Positions 27,512 through 36,175 of a DNA stretch of 62,678 bases are shown here, in pieces (position 1 is the stretch's first letter; each line of letters opens with the position of its first letter). This stretch comes from CAJXZP01 sp047610145 (lineage in GTDB: Bacteria; Bacteroidota; Bacteroidia; Flavobacteriales_G; Salibacteraceae). Location of the stretch: the NCBI GenBank assembly GCA_047610145.1, contig JBLFZF010000002.1, positions 1 through 62,678 of the forward strand. Reading direction: 5' to 3'. The translations under genes and the position numbers were made by a program. Below the pieces are notes generated by a model. That model worked only from the letters and a program-made list of their open reading frames with translations, did no database searches and was not told where the DNA came from.

Positions 27512-29515
27512 TTATTTATAACTTCTTTGTTTTAATTCAATATCGTTGAAAGTCAATTCTTCTTTATGAAGAATGGCATCTGCAGGTTCTCCTGTATATT
27601 CCCAGGCAGAAACGTAAGCGTAATCTTTATCGTTTCTTAATGCTTCTCCTTCTTCTGTTTGAGACTCTTCTCGGAAGTGACCTCCACAAGATTCATTACG
27701 ATCTAAAGCATCTTTAGCAAAAAGCTCCCCTAATTCAAGAAAGTCAGCTACTCTACCCGCTTTTACTAATTCGGTATTCATGCTATGTGCTGAACCCGGA
27801 ATTTTCACATCACTCCAAAACTCTTTACGTATTTCCTTGATTTCTGCCATAGCTTCTTTCAAACCTACAGTGTTACGAGCCATTCCTACTTTATTCCACA
27901 TTATTTTTCCTAAACGTTTATGGAAATAATCCACTGTTTTGGTTCCGTTAATGTTCATTAACTTAGTGATGGTATCCGTTACGTTTTTCTCTGCTGCTTC
28001 AAATTCTGGGGAATCAGTTGGAATTGTTCCGGTACGTATTTCGTTGGCTAAATAATCACCAATGGTGTAGGGTAAAACAAAATAACCATCCGCCAAACCT
28101 TGCATCAATGCAGAAGCACCTAATCTGTTTGCTCCGTGATCAGAGAAGTTAGCCTCTCCAGCCGCGTAACATCCAGGAATAGTGGTTTGTAAATTATAAT
28201 CAACCCAAATTCCACCCATGGTGTAATGCACCGCTGGATAAATCATCATTGGAGTCATGTAAGGATTCTCATCTACAATCTTCTCGTACATTTGGAATAA
28301 GTTACCGTATTTAGATTCGATAACTGCTCTACCTAACGCTAATATTTTCTCATCAGATGGGCTATGAACGCCTAAAATATGTGCTTTCTCTTTTCCGTAA
28401 CGCACAAATGAAGCTGCAAAATCTAAGTAGACCGCTTCTCCAGTAGCATTCACACCGAAACCGGCATCACAACGCTCTTTGGCTGCTCTTGAAGCTACAT
28501 CACGGGGAACTAAGTTACCAAATGCAGGATATCTTCTCTCTAAGTAATAATCTCTATCAGCCTCTACTAAATCAGTTGGTTTCAACGTTTTATTACGAAT
28601 AGCATCTACATCTTTTTTGTGCTTTGGCACCCAAATTCTACCATCGTTACGCAAAGACTCCGACATCAATGTTAACTTAGATTGGTGATCACCAGATCTA
28701 GGAATACATGTGGGGTGAATTTGTGTGTAAGAAGGATTCGCGAAATACGCTCCTTTTTTATGAATTTTCCAGGCTGCAGTCGTATTAGAACCCATAGCAT
28801 TGGTAGAAAGGAAGAATACGTTTCCATAACCTCCAGAGGCAATAACTACAGCGTGTGCAGAGTGACGCTCTATTTTACCGGTGATTAAATCACGAGCAAT
28901 AATTCCTCTTGCTTTACCATCTACAACGACAACGTCTAACATTTCGTGACGGTTGTGCATGGCAATTTTACCTTTTGCAATTTGACGATTCATTGCAGAA
29001 TACGCCCCTAATAACAGTTGCTGACCGGTTTGACCTTTCGCATAAAACGTACGAGATACTAATACCCCACCAAAAGAACGGTTATCTAAAAGACCTCCAT
29101 AATCACGAGCAAATGGAACACCTTGCGCTACACATTGATCAATAATAGAAGCAGAAACCTCTGCTAAACGATATACATTAGCTTCTCGTGAACGGTAATC
29201 TCCTCCTTTTACAGTATCGTAAAAAAGACGGTATGTTGAATCCCCATCATTTTGGTAATTTTTTGCCGCGTTTATACCTCCTTGAGCGGCAATTGAATGC
29301 GCACGTCTAGGAGAATCTTGGTAGGCAAATGCTTTTACATTATAGCCCATTTCTGCTAAAGAGGCAGAAGCAGCACCACCCGCTAGTCCAGTACCAACAA
29401 CGATTACATCAATTAATCTTTTGTTTGCTGGGTTAACTAGGTTGATATCATTTTTATGTTTAGTCCATTTATCTTTAATTGGACCTGCTGGAATTTTTGA
29501 ATCTAATTTTGACAT
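27512..29515 (-). CDS. sdhA: Succinate dehydrogenase / fumarate reductase flavoprotein subunit
   Basis: 667 residues. This is the catalytic subunit oxidising succinate to fumarate, with covalently bound FAD. The nucleotide-binding GTGLAGGAAS (about 41-50), the His of HSIAAQGGINAA (about 73-84; FAD attachment) and the substrate-site segments HPTCIPRSGDH and the Arg in RYPAFGNLVPRDVASR are all present. GANRLGASALMQGLADG near residue 460 is the conserved C-terminal FAD-contact region. It sits 7 bases after sdhC and 29 before sdhB. Confidence 0.97.
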   Translation of the reverse strand: MSKLDSKIPAGPIKDKWTKHKNDINLVNPANKRLIDVIVVGTGLAGGAASASLAEMGYNVKAFAYQDSPRRAHSIAAQGGINAAKNYQNDGDSTYRLFYDTVKGGDYRSREANVYRLAEVSASIIDQCVAQGVPFARDYGGLLDNRSFGGVLVSRTFYAKGQTGQQLLLGAYSAMNRQIAKGKIAMHNRHEMLDVVVVDGKARGIIARDLITGKIERHSAHAVVIASGGYGNVFFLSTNAMGSNTTAAWKIHKKGAYFANPSYTQIHPTCIPRSGDHQSKLTLMSESLRNDGRIWVPKHKKDVDAIRNKTLKPTDLVEADRDYYLERRYPAFGNLVPRDVASRAAKERCDAGFGVNATGEAVYLDFAASFVRYGKEKAHILGVHSPSDEKILALGRAVIESKYGNLFQMYEKIVDENPYMTPMMIYPAVHYTMGGIWVDYNLQTTIPGCYAAGEANFSDHGANRLGASALMQGLADGYFVLPYTIGDYLANEIRTGTIPTDSPEFEAAEKNVTDTITKLMNINGTKTVDYFHKRLGKIMWNKVGMARNTVGLKEAMAEIKEIRKEFWSDVKIPGSAHSMNTELVKAGRVADFLELGELFAKDALDRNESCGGHFREESQTEEGEALRNDKDYAYVSAWEYTGEPADAILHKEELTFNDIELKQRSYK

Positions 29516-29522
29516 AATCTAA

Positions 29523-30176
29523 TTATTGAGCTGGATTTAAGAAAAAATAGATAGCGACTGAGGAGAACCCTACTGTCATTAAAACACTGTAAGCGGTTCC
29601 GATGGTTTGCATTAAACCTTTCCACTTACTGTTTTTCCAACCTACCGATTGAAATGCAGATTGGAAACCGTGATTCAAGTGAACACCTAATCCAATAAAT
29701 GCCAGTACATAAAATGCGGTGTAATACCAAACTTGAAAAATACTGGTAACCAGAACATAATCATCGGTAACATTGTCTGTGAATTTTAACTCATAGAAAA
29801 AGTGACGCATGTGTATCACAAGAAAGACAAGTACCAAAACACCCGAATATATCATGTTACGAGATGACCAAGTAGAACTTGCCGCAGCATTTTCGTGCGC
29901 ATATCGGATAGGACGAGCGGCTTTGTTTTGAAGGGTTAGTTTAATACCCATGATAATGTGTCCTAAAAACCCAGCGGCCAATACATATTGCATAACCTGA
30001 ATCACAGGATTAGTCGCCATAAAGTGAGAGGCGTCATTAAATAACTCAGCACTCACAAATAATGTGAGGTTTATACTTAGGTGAACGACCAAGAAAGTTA
30101 CCAGAAAAATACCGGTAATTGCCATCCAAAACTTTCGTGCAATGGAGGAATTAAAAAAACCTTGAAGAGGACTCAT
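29523..30176 (-). CDS. sdhC: Succinate dehydrogenase cytochrome b558 subunit
   Basis: 217 residues with five membrane helices. It anchors complex II in the inner membrane and transfers electrons to menaquinone. The probable di-haem ligands His32 (VVHL), His73 (LGHI), His122 (VIHM) and His166 (GVHL) sit in separate helices, as in the Bacillus/Bacteroidota type B anchor. There is no separate sdhD, which agrees with this type. It is the first gene of the operon. A TACATTTG box 33 bases upstream and an inverted repeat further up (30272-30290) are candidate control sites. Confidence 0.93.
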   Translation of the reverse strand: MSPLQGFFNSSIARKFWMAITGIFLVTFLVVHLSINLTLFVSAELFNDASHFMATNPVIQVMQYVLAAGFLGHIIMGIKLTLQNKAARPIRYAHENAAASSTWSSRNMIYSGVLVLVFLVIHMRHFFYELKFTDNVTDDYVLVTSIFQVWYYTAFYVLAFIGLGVHLNHGFQSAFQSVGWKNSKWKGLMQTIGTAYSVLMTVGFSSVAIYFFLNPAQ

Positions 30177-30208
30177 TTTGAAAACATTTTAGTTTAAAAT
30201 ATACTTCG

Positions 30209-30216
30209 CAAATGTA
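30209..30216 (-). promoter_or_regulatory. Candidate -7 promoter box for sdhCAB
   Basis: The minus strand reads TACATTTG, an exact consensus match 33 bases before the sdhC ATG. No TTG is seen at optimal spacing. Activation through an upstream site is therefore possible. Confidence 0.45.
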
Positions 30217-30389
30217 GTCAATTCGTGGTTTTACACACTTTTATCTTCCGACTTAAAAAACGGGGCGAACAATTTAGAATTGTTCTAAATAGCCTTTTTT
30301 TAAGAAACTGCTTTTTTCTAAGACCGCTGTTATGACTACTAGTAAAGGGTAATTATCTAGCGTTGTGAATTTTTTTATCGAGAGATAAA

Positions 30390-30435
30390 AGTTTAATTAA
30401 CAGAGATTAAGGCCGATTTAATTTCTAATTAAACT
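30390..30435. repeat. 10-base inverted repeat pair
   Basis: AGTTTAATTA (30390-30399) and TAATTAAACT (30426-30435) are perfect inverted copies, with ATTAA/TTAAT nested between them. They lie downstream of the minus-strand lipoprotein gene and upstream of sdhC. Confidence 0.5.
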
Positions 30436-30544
30436 ATAATTAATCACAATTTTAAGTGATTGATTTTTTATAAGAGTAGCGTTTAAGCCGTCTTGAGAGA
30501 AGAGGGAGTAAATACCCTATGTAAACCTGATAATTTTGATATGT

Positions 30545-31225
30545 CTAGAAGCCTACAATAGGGCCCTCAATGAGAAAGGCAATTAAAAACGCAATGACAA
30601 CAACGAGAATTAGTATGGCTATGATAGTGACGGTTTTTATTATTGTTTTTCGAGTCTGTATGTTTTTTAATTGTTTTTCAGTTAATTCTTTTGAATCTGT
30701 AGTTGGATGTGGAAGTGCTAGCCCGAGAATAAGAATGGGTATGCCCACTAGACCAAAGCTGAATACAGCGCCCACAATTATTAATGTGGTTCGTAAGCCT
30801 TTACGATTCCTCTGTTTCTTTCCGTTTCTATCAATGAAGTAGTTTTCGCTTATTTCTTGGGGGGTTAAAGTAGTTAGCGTGTCAGCTTTTATATTATTTG
30901 CTGCAGTTTGTAGGGCCATATTTTTTTTAATGGCGGGTATTTTTTTTAATGATATTTTTTTTTGTAAAAAAAGAGAAGGTGGATATTTTGTTTTAAATGC
31001 TCCTGCCAAGAGGGTTTCTTTTGGCGAAATAATGGGGTTTTGAATTTTAATTGATCCGGTTAATTTATCGGAGGGCTTGGGATGGATTCTGGCGAGTGTT
31101 TTTTTCTTTTGATGATGCCAGTTAACGTGATATCCGCTAGAATATCTTTTTTTTTGAAGGGTACACGAACCTAAAAGAGAGACTAAAATAAAGGAGAGTA
31201 ATACAAGATATGCATTCGTTTTCAT
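30545..31225 (-). CDS. Lipoprotein with two C-terminal membrane helices, function unknown
   Basis: 226 residues. The N-terminal signal has lipobox LLGSC with Cys21 as lipid site. The following segment KKRYSSGYHVNWHHQKKK resembles a short basic motif I have seen at the N-terminus of other Bacteroidota lipoproteins. After a polar middle part there are two strong hydrophobic segments (about 145-170 and 194-219), separated by a charged loop, ending EGPIVGF. A lipid-anchored N-terminus combined with two membrane spans would hold both ends in the inner membrane and expose the middle to the periplasm. It has a strong candidate promoter with an overlapping palindrome. I cannot assign a function. Confidence 0.75.
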   Translation of the reverse strand: MKTNAYLVLLSFILVSLLGSCTLQKKRYSSGYHVNWHHQKKKTLARIHPKPSDKLTGSIKIQNPIISPKETLLAGAFKTKYPPSLFLQKKISLKKIPAIKKNMALQTAANNIKADTLTTLTPQEISENYFIDRNGKKQRNRKGLRTTLIIVGAVFSFGLVGIPILILGLALPHPTTDSKELTEKQLKNIQTRKTIIKTVTIIAILILVVVIAFLIAFLIEGPIVGF

Positions 31226-31241
31226 GGTGCTTTACTTTACC

Positions 31242-31272
31242 CAAAGATTAGCTAATATTGGCGTTCATGCAA
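31242..31272 (-). promoter_or_regulatory. Candidate promoter of the membrane lipoprotein gene
   Basis: On the minus strand TTG (31270-31272) is followed after 19 bases by TAATCTTTG (31242-31250), a one-base-longer form of TAnnTTTG. The TTG lies inside the perfect palindrome GTTCAT-GCA-ATGAAC (31263-31277), which could be an operator. Confidence 0.5.
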
Positions 31273-31377
31273 TGAACCTAAGTTAATAAAAGATATGAAT
31301 AGACTTTTGCGATCGGGAAATTGAGTTTAAAAAAAGTGTGAATCAGTGTTTTATGATGGCATTTTTTAGGGAGTAAA

Positions 31378-31947
31378 CTATGCTACGATTCTCGCTCTGA
31401 TTCTACTTAAAGCTTGCGGGGTGATACCAATATATGAAGCCACATATTTTAAAGGCATTGTTTTAATAATAGCTGGTTTTGAAGTGAATAATGCTAAATA
31501 ACGTTCTTCTGCACTTTGGGTTAAAAAAGACATTTCTCTTTTTTTCTTTATGATGAAAGTGGCTTCAATCATTTGACGACCAATTTTTTCGGCAGTAGGA
31601 AGACGTTCATATAATGCTTCTAAATCGTCTCTATGAATTCGGTAAATCACACAATCGGAAATAGTTTTTAGCTGATAGGCACATGGCTCTTTGGTGATAA
31701 AGCTGTCATAGGCACTAAAAAACTCATGGCTAAATGCAAACCCAAATGTGAGTTCGTCTTCAAAAGTTGGAATGACAAAACGCACATCTCCCGATTCAAT
31801 GAACCAAATATAGTTTTCAATATCTCCAATTTCTACAAGCGTAGTTTTCTTAGGATATATCTTTTTTTCAAGCTTACTGGAAAGGGCTTCCCACAAACTT
31901 TGGTTAAACCCGGGTATATTTTTGAAGTATTCTCTTACTGCCTCCAT
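31378..31947 (-). CDS. Crp/Fnr-family transcriptional regulator (copy B)
   Basis: 189 residues, shorter than classical Crp. The cyclic-nucleotide-binding-like beta-roll covers about residues 10-120 (EIGDIENYIWFIESGDVRFV, AFSHEFFSAYDSF). A long helix follows, and then a reduced helix-turn-helix: LKYVASYIGITPQALSRIRARI at the very end. The recognition helix lies at TPQALSRIR. It lacks the Fnr iron-sulfur cysteines and the full phosphate-binding cassette of Crp, so the ligand is unknown. It is a close paralogue of the next gene, 70 bases away on the same strand. A candidate promoter of its own lies at 31977-32007. Confidence 0.88.
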   Translation of the reverse strand: MEAVREYFKNIPGFNQSLWEALSSKLEKKIYPKKTTLVEIGDIENYIWFIESGDVRFVIPTFEDELTFGFAFSHEFFSAYDSFITKEPCAYQLKTISDCVIYRIHRDDLEALYERLPTAEKIGRQMIEATFIIKKKREMSFLTQSAEERYLALFTSKPAIIKTMPLKYVASYIGITPQALSRIRARIVA

Positions 31948-31976
31948 CCTTAATTTAGTTTTAGTGTATTGCTATT

Positions 31977-32007
31977 CAAAGATGAATACAGGGGGGGCTA
32001 TATCCAA
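31977..32007 (-). promoter_or_regulatory. Candidate promoter of Crp-type copy B with G7 tract in spacer
   Basis: Minus strand: TTG (32005-32007), 20 bases, CATCTTTG (31977-31984; one mismatch to TAnnTTTG). The spacer contains seven consecutive G/C pairs (31991-31997), unusual for this A/T-rich DNA. A change in tract length would alter the promoter spacing. Confidence 0.4.
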
Positions 32008-32017
32008 TTAATCTAGG

Positions 32018-32584
32018 TTAAGTAATTCTTGAACGTATTCTACTTAAACCTTGAGGGGTAATACCAATGTAAGATGCGATGTATTTAAGAGGTATTTCCT
32101 TGATTAATTGGGGTTGATATTTAAATAAGCTGTGATAGCGTTCTTCTGCGGTTTGAGTGAGTAAACTTAGTTCTCTCTTTTGTTTTCCAACAAAGAATTG
32201 CTCTGCCATTTTTCGACCTATAGAATTTCCTTCACTGATGTTCTCAAATAGATTATTCAGGTTGGTGTGAGAAAGACGCCAAACCTTCGCCTTGGTTAAT
32301 GTTTCAATTTGGTAGGCGCATGGACTGCGATAAACAAAAGAGTCATAAGCGCTGAAAAAGTGACCAGGAAATGCAAACCCAAATGTGATATCATTGTCTT
32401 CTTGTGGAATAAAAAGTCGAACAGCACCACTTTCAAGAATGTATACATAGTTCTCAATTTCATTTTGTTTGAGTATAGTTGTCCCTTTTTCTAATTCTAT
32501 GAATTCAATTTTATCGGTAAATAAAGACCACAGGTAGTCATTTAAATCTACAAATTTCTCAAAATATCTTCTAATTTCCTCCAT
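32018..32584 (-). CDS. Crp/Fnr-family transcriptional regulator (copy A)
   Basis: 188 residues with the same layout as copy B. The N-terminal beta-roll contains KQNEIENYVYILESGAVRLF and AFPGHFFSAYDSFVYRSPCAY. A dimerisation helix follows, and a short C-terminal helix-turn-helix (LKYIASYIGITPQGLSRIRSRI). The two proteins share long stretches (FFSAYDSF, SPCAYQ/EPCAYQ, TAEERY, YIGITPQ-LSRIR) and most likely arose by tandem duplication. The recognition helices differ at few positions, suggesting related DNA targets. Family members respond to cyclic nucleotides, redox state or nutrients. The signal here is unknown. Targets cannot be predicted. Confidence 0.88.
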   Translation of the reverse strand: MEEIRRYFEKFVDLNDYLWSLFTDKIEFIELEKGTTILKQNEIENYVYILESGAVRLFIPQEDNDITFGFAFPGHFFSAYDSFVYRSPCAYQIETLTKAKVWRLSHTNLNNLFENISEGNSIGRKMAEQFFVGKQKRELSLLTQTAEERYHSLFKYQPQLIKEIPLKYIASYIGITPQGLSRIRSRIT

Positions 32585-32772
32585 TTTAAAGCTTTATGCA
32601 ATAGATACTGCGTTGGTTTAATGCCATTTAAAAACATAATTTATGACGTGGGTGTAATTGGTGTGTTTCAAAAAGTTAATGAATTCAAAACAAGTTGTAA
32701 TTTCTGGTGGTGTTTTAAAAAAAAGGTTTGCTTTGTTCGTGTATAAACTGATGATAAAAATAAACTTTATAT

Positions 32773-34218
32773 ATGAGAAAAATAGGCCTTTTAATTTTAG
32801 TGATGGTTATGCAACTGAGTGCAATAGCTCAAGGTTTGCAACAGGTAGTCCCAAACAAAGCACAAGAAAGAAAATATGAATTTGATCAAGTAGTTCCGGG
32901 ATCAAAAACGCCATTTTATACCAGTTTGGTAAAGGAAGGTTCAGCTTATTTATCAGCGTATTCAGAACAGGAAAGTAGGTCAATGGATAATGTTGAAATA
33001 AAAATGTTGGACTCGGAAGAGTCAGAAGTGTCTATTGTTCAGTTTTTTAATAAAAATGGAGAGATCATTGTATTTGGTGAATCAAGCAATTCTTTAGGAA
33101 AGGATTACTATGTAGCTGTAATGAATAATGAAAATGATAGGACGGTTTACGGTAAAATTGTTCATTCTACTACATTATCAAAAAAACAAGTAGTTGAAAA
33201 AGAAGCGTTTATTTTTTCGGAGAATCGAGAAGTTGTGGGTATGAAGTATATCGTTTTTGATACAAAAACAAAAGGCCGGAAAGCTCATATCGTTACATTT
33301 ACTACTCCCGATGAGAAAGGACAAGAAAGCATTATTGACTTACCCATTCCTAAGGGTGTAAATGAGGAAGTTAATTTCAGTGTTTACTTTTTAGTTGAAA
33401 CAGGTTTTATTGCCGTGTATAACGAAGAGTTAAATGGAAAGGAAGTTTCTGTAGTGAAGTCTTTTGATATTAAAGGTGTTCCTGGAAAACAAAATTATAT
33501 TTTAAGTGGGGAGTTAGCTTTGCAAGGGTGTTTATTAACTAAAGGAAAGAATGAGCAAGAAGTGGTAATATCTGGATATGTGCTGGGAGAAGGGGACGAC
33601 CAGTCAATTATTAGAGAATTGTATCTGGGGTTTTTGGATACGGAAAGTATGGAGATAGAACGAAAGTCAATGGTTCCTGTATATGAAGAAGTACGGGTGA
33701 TTAATAATTCAGAATTTACTGGCCAAATGAAAAGTCCGGTAGAACTTACTTTAAACTATAAAATAAAGGATGTGTATTTCTTAGAAAGTGAGTTTTCTAT
33801 AGTGATAGCTGAAAACCTATCTCAAAACCTATCTGATAGTGGGGAAGTTCAAGACTATTTTGATGATTTATTAATGGTTTGTATAGACATGAATGGTAAA
33901 TTGGTATGGGCATCTGTTGTAACGAACAGACAAACCAATTTAAATTATCAACCAAAAGCTAACGATGTTGCCAATAAACTCAATTACTGGGAGTCTCAAT
34001 CATTTTTTATGGAGGAGAGATTAAACATTCTTATAAAGCGGCCAAATTTTGATGGTAAAATGGATGTAGTACCCGGAAGTCAATTCTTAAATCTGTGGTT
34101 CTCTGTTAACTTAACAGATGGGTCTATGTCGGAAACAGAGGGTTTTGAACTCTACCATAGAAATGCGAACGAATTGTATATAGAGAAGTATAGAGAGTTT
34201 AACGGGGAACTAAAATAA
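32773..34218 (+). CDS. Secreted protein of unknown function
   Basis: 481 residues. The signal peptide (about 1-19, ends SAIAQ) is followed by a mature part rich in Asn, Glu, Lys and Val with alternating hydrophobic residues, consistent with a mostly beta-sheet, propeller-like fold. I see no catalytic motif, no T9SS sorting domain (the C-terminus is YREFNGELK) and no lipobox. It is probably periplasmic. It is transcribed alone and ends at a very strong terminator. The family is not recognised. A PQQ- or WD-type propeller is a possibility, but no repeat motif is clear enough to claim it. Confidence 0.75.
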   Translation: MRKIGLLILVMVMQLSAIAQGLQQVVPNKAQERKYEFDQVVPGSKTPFYTSLVKEGSAYLSAYSEQESRSMDNVEIKMLDSEESEVSIVQFFNKNGEIIVFGESSNSLGKDYYVAVMNNENDRTVYGKIVHSTTLSKKQVVEKEAFIFSENREVVGMKYIVFDTKTKGRKAHIVTFTTPDEKGQESIIDLPIPKGVNEEVNFSVYFLVETGFIAVYNEELNGKEVSVVKSFDIKGVPGKQNYILSGELALQGCLLTKGKNEQEVVISGYVLGEGDDQSIIRELYLGFLDTESMEIERKSMVPVYEEVRVINNSEFTGQMKSPVELTLNYKIKDVYFLESEFSIVIAENLSQNLSDSGEVQDYFDDLLMVCIDMNGKLVWASVVTNRQTNLNYQPKANDVANKLNYWESQSFFMEERLNILIKRPNFDGKMDVVPGSQFLNLWFSVNLTDGSMSETEGFELYHRNANELYIEKYREFNGELK

Positions 34219-34220
34219 TT

Positions 34221-34256
34221 AAAAAAAATCCGCTGCCTTGGCAGCGGATTTTTTTT
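34221..34256. terminator. Strong bidirectional terminator
   Basis: A perfect 17-base inverted repeat: A-run plus TCCGCTGCC pairs with GGCAGCGGA plus T-run, with a TT loop. It lies between the convergent secreted-protein gene and the ABC-F gene and serves both strands. Confidence 0.92.
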
Positions 34257-34265
34257 ATCCTAATT

Positions 34266-36122
34266 TTATGCGAGCTCAGATAATTCTAGCCATCGCATTT
34301 CTTTATCATTTAAATCGTCCACTATTTGAGTTAACTCTGTTGAAATTGATATTACTTTTTCGTGGTCGTCTCCAACGGTAGTTAGTTTTTCTGAAAGTAT
34401 AGCTTTGCGCTTTTCTAACTCCGGAATATCCTTTTCAATTTGATTAAACTCTCGTTGTTCATTAAAGGTGAGTTTAACTTTTTCCTTCTCTTCTTTAATC
34501 GTCTTTTCTTTTAAGGTTGGTTTTTCTTTCTTTTTTTCTTGTTTTTGAATGGCTTTCCAAGCTTCAAATTCAGTGTAGTTTCCCGGAAAATCTTTAATCT
34601 CTTCATTATAATCTAGCGAAAAAACATGCTTTACAATACGGTCAAGAAAAAATCTATCATGACTTGCAATGACTAAACAGCCCGGAAAGTTTTGTAAAAA
34701 CTCTTCCAATACATTAATAGTTAAAATATCTAAATCATTGGTAGGCTCATCGAGAATTAAAAAATTGGGGTTATTCATTAACACCTGCACCAAATGCAAT
34801 CGCTTTCGCTCTCCACCACTTAATTGGTCTACCCTTAAGTAGTGTGTATCTCTTGGAAAAAGAAATCTTTCTAGCATCTGGGCCGCTGTGATGGTCTTTC
34901 CGCCTTTTAGAGGGAATACTTCGGCAATCTTTTTTACTACTTCAATCACCCGTTGGTCCATACCTCCTTGCAGGCCGTCTTGTGAGTATAAAGAGAACTT
35001 TACGGTTTCACCTACGACTACTTTTCCAGTATCAGGCGCTAGCTTACCCATCATCATATTGATTAGCGTAGATTTTCCACTTCCATTTTTACCAACCAAC
35101 CCTATCACATCATTTCTTTCAAACTTGTAATCAAATCCTTTAAACAGCGTTTTTTCGCCATATGATTTAGACGCATTATGAAATTCTAAAATTTTACTTC
35201 CCAAACGTTCCATTTGAGTAGAGATTTGAGCTTTGTCTTCTCGGGTAACTACAGATGCTGATTTTTTAACATCGTCAATGGCATCAATTCTAGCCTTTGA
35301 TTTTGTACCTCTTGCTTTAGGTTGACGTCTAAACCATTCCAGTTCCTTTTTTAAGAGCCCTTGTGCTTTTTGTTTTTGAGAGACAATGTTTTCATGTCGT
35401 TCTTCCCTTTTCTCCAAAAAGTAGCCGTAGTTTCCTTTATAGACATGCATTTCGCCTTTATCTATTTCTAGAATTTTATTGGTTACTGCATCCAAAAAAT
35501 ACCGGTCATGCGTCACCATAAAAAGAGTGGTGTTGTTGGTGGTTAGATACTCTTCTAACCAAGAAATCATTTCAATATCCAGATGATTGGTAGGCTCATC
35601 CAAAATAATTAAATCAGGATTTTCAATAAGTAGCTTGGCTAAAGCAATTCTTTTTTGCTGACCACCAGATAGCGTACCTACTTTAGCATCTAATCGGTCT
35701 AAGCCGAGCTTACCTAAAATTTCTTGAACCTTGTTTTCTAGATTCCAACCCTCCAAGCGGTCCATACTGTCATACAGATCGGTTAGTTTTTCATGATCTT
35801 CTGCAATAACGGCTAACTCATAGCTTTTTACAACACGAAAAAGCTCTGAATCGGAGGAGAACACGGCATCAAGAACCGTTAAATGAGGTTCAAATGAGAT
35901 TTCTTGCATGAGTAAACCCACTTTAATATCCTTTCTGAAAATTACCTTTCCATCGTCTGGTGATTCTTGACCTGCTAAAACACGAAGTAAAGTGGTTTTA
36001 CCACTTCCGTTTCTAGCTATTAAACCTACCTTATCTCCTTTGTTTAAACCAAAAGTAAGATCACTAAAAAGTGTTTTTTCTCCATACATTTTAGAGAGGT
36101 TTTCAACAGAAAGATAATTCAT
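34266..36122 (-). CDS. ABC-F family ATPase (Uup-like)
   Basis: 618 residues from the ATG at 36122. The frame is open 11 codons upstream, but homologous proteins start at MNYLSVENLSKMYGEKTLF. It has two ATP-binding cassettes: Walker A GLIARNGSGKTTLL with signature LSGGQQKRIALAKLL, and Walker A GLVGKNGSGKSTLI with signature LSGGERKRLHLVQ. Both have LDEPTNHLD or LDEPTNDLD Walker B motifs. There is no membrane domain. A C-terminal charged coiled coil (about 520-618) is the hallmark of Uup. ABC-F proteins act on ribosomes or, for Uup, on branched DNA. It follows a lipid-kinase gene by 53 bases on the same strand. Confidence 0.92.
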   Translation of the reverse strand: MNYLSVENLSKMYGEKTLFSDLTFGLNKGDKVGLIARNGSGKTTLLRVLAGQESPDDGKVIFRKDIKVGLLMQEISFEPHLTVLDAVFSSDSELFRVVKSYELAVIAEDHEKLTDLYDSMDRLEGWNLENKVQEILGKLGLDRLDAKVGTLSGGQQKRIALAKLLIENPDLIILDEPTNHLDIEMISWLEEYLTTNNTTLFMVTHDRYFLDAVTNKILEIDKGEMHVYKGNYGYFLEKREERHENIVSQKQKAQGLLKKELEWFRRQPKARGTKSKARIDAIDDVKKSASVVTREDKAQISTQMERLGSKILEFHNASKSYGEKTLFKGFDYKFERNDVIGLVGKNGSGKSTLINMMMGKLAPDTGKVVVGETVKFSLYSQDGLQGGMDQRVIEVVKKIAEVFPLKGGKTITAAQMLERFLFPRDTHYLRVDQLSGGERKRLHLVQVLMNNPNFLILDEPTNDLDILTINVLEEFLQNFPGCLVIASHDRFFLDRIVKHVFSLDYNEEIKDFPGNYTEFEAWKAIQKQEKKKEKPTLKEKTIKEEKEKVKLTFNEQREFNQIEKDIPELEKRKAILSEKLTTVGDDHEKVISISTELTQIVDDLNDKEMRWLELSELA

Positions 36123-36175
36123 TAGGCGTGCTTTAATGCGGTTTCGAAAGTACAAATACTATCCGAATAACGCGG

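Larger units (their letters stand above)
30177..30544. other. Long intergenic region upstream of sdhCAB with several inverted repeats
   Basis: 368 bases without a gene. It holds a -7 box for sdh (30209-30216) and an 8-base perfect inverted repeat with 3-base spacer (30272-30290). A 7-base hairpin with GAGA loop lies at 30373-30390. A 10-base perfect inverted repeat is formed by 30390-30399 and 30426-30435, with a smaller one inside it. A 6-base hairpin followed by T6 lies at 30442-30468. These could be the terminator of the lipoprotein gene at 30545, an operator, or a small RNA. Sequence alone does not decide. Confidence 0.45.

Noticed and set aside
30177..30544. tRNA or rRNA genes in the long intergenic regions
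   Set aside because: No cloverleaf-like arm set, T-loop sequence or rRNA-like segment is seen here or in the gaps at 13581-13910 and 53766-54083.
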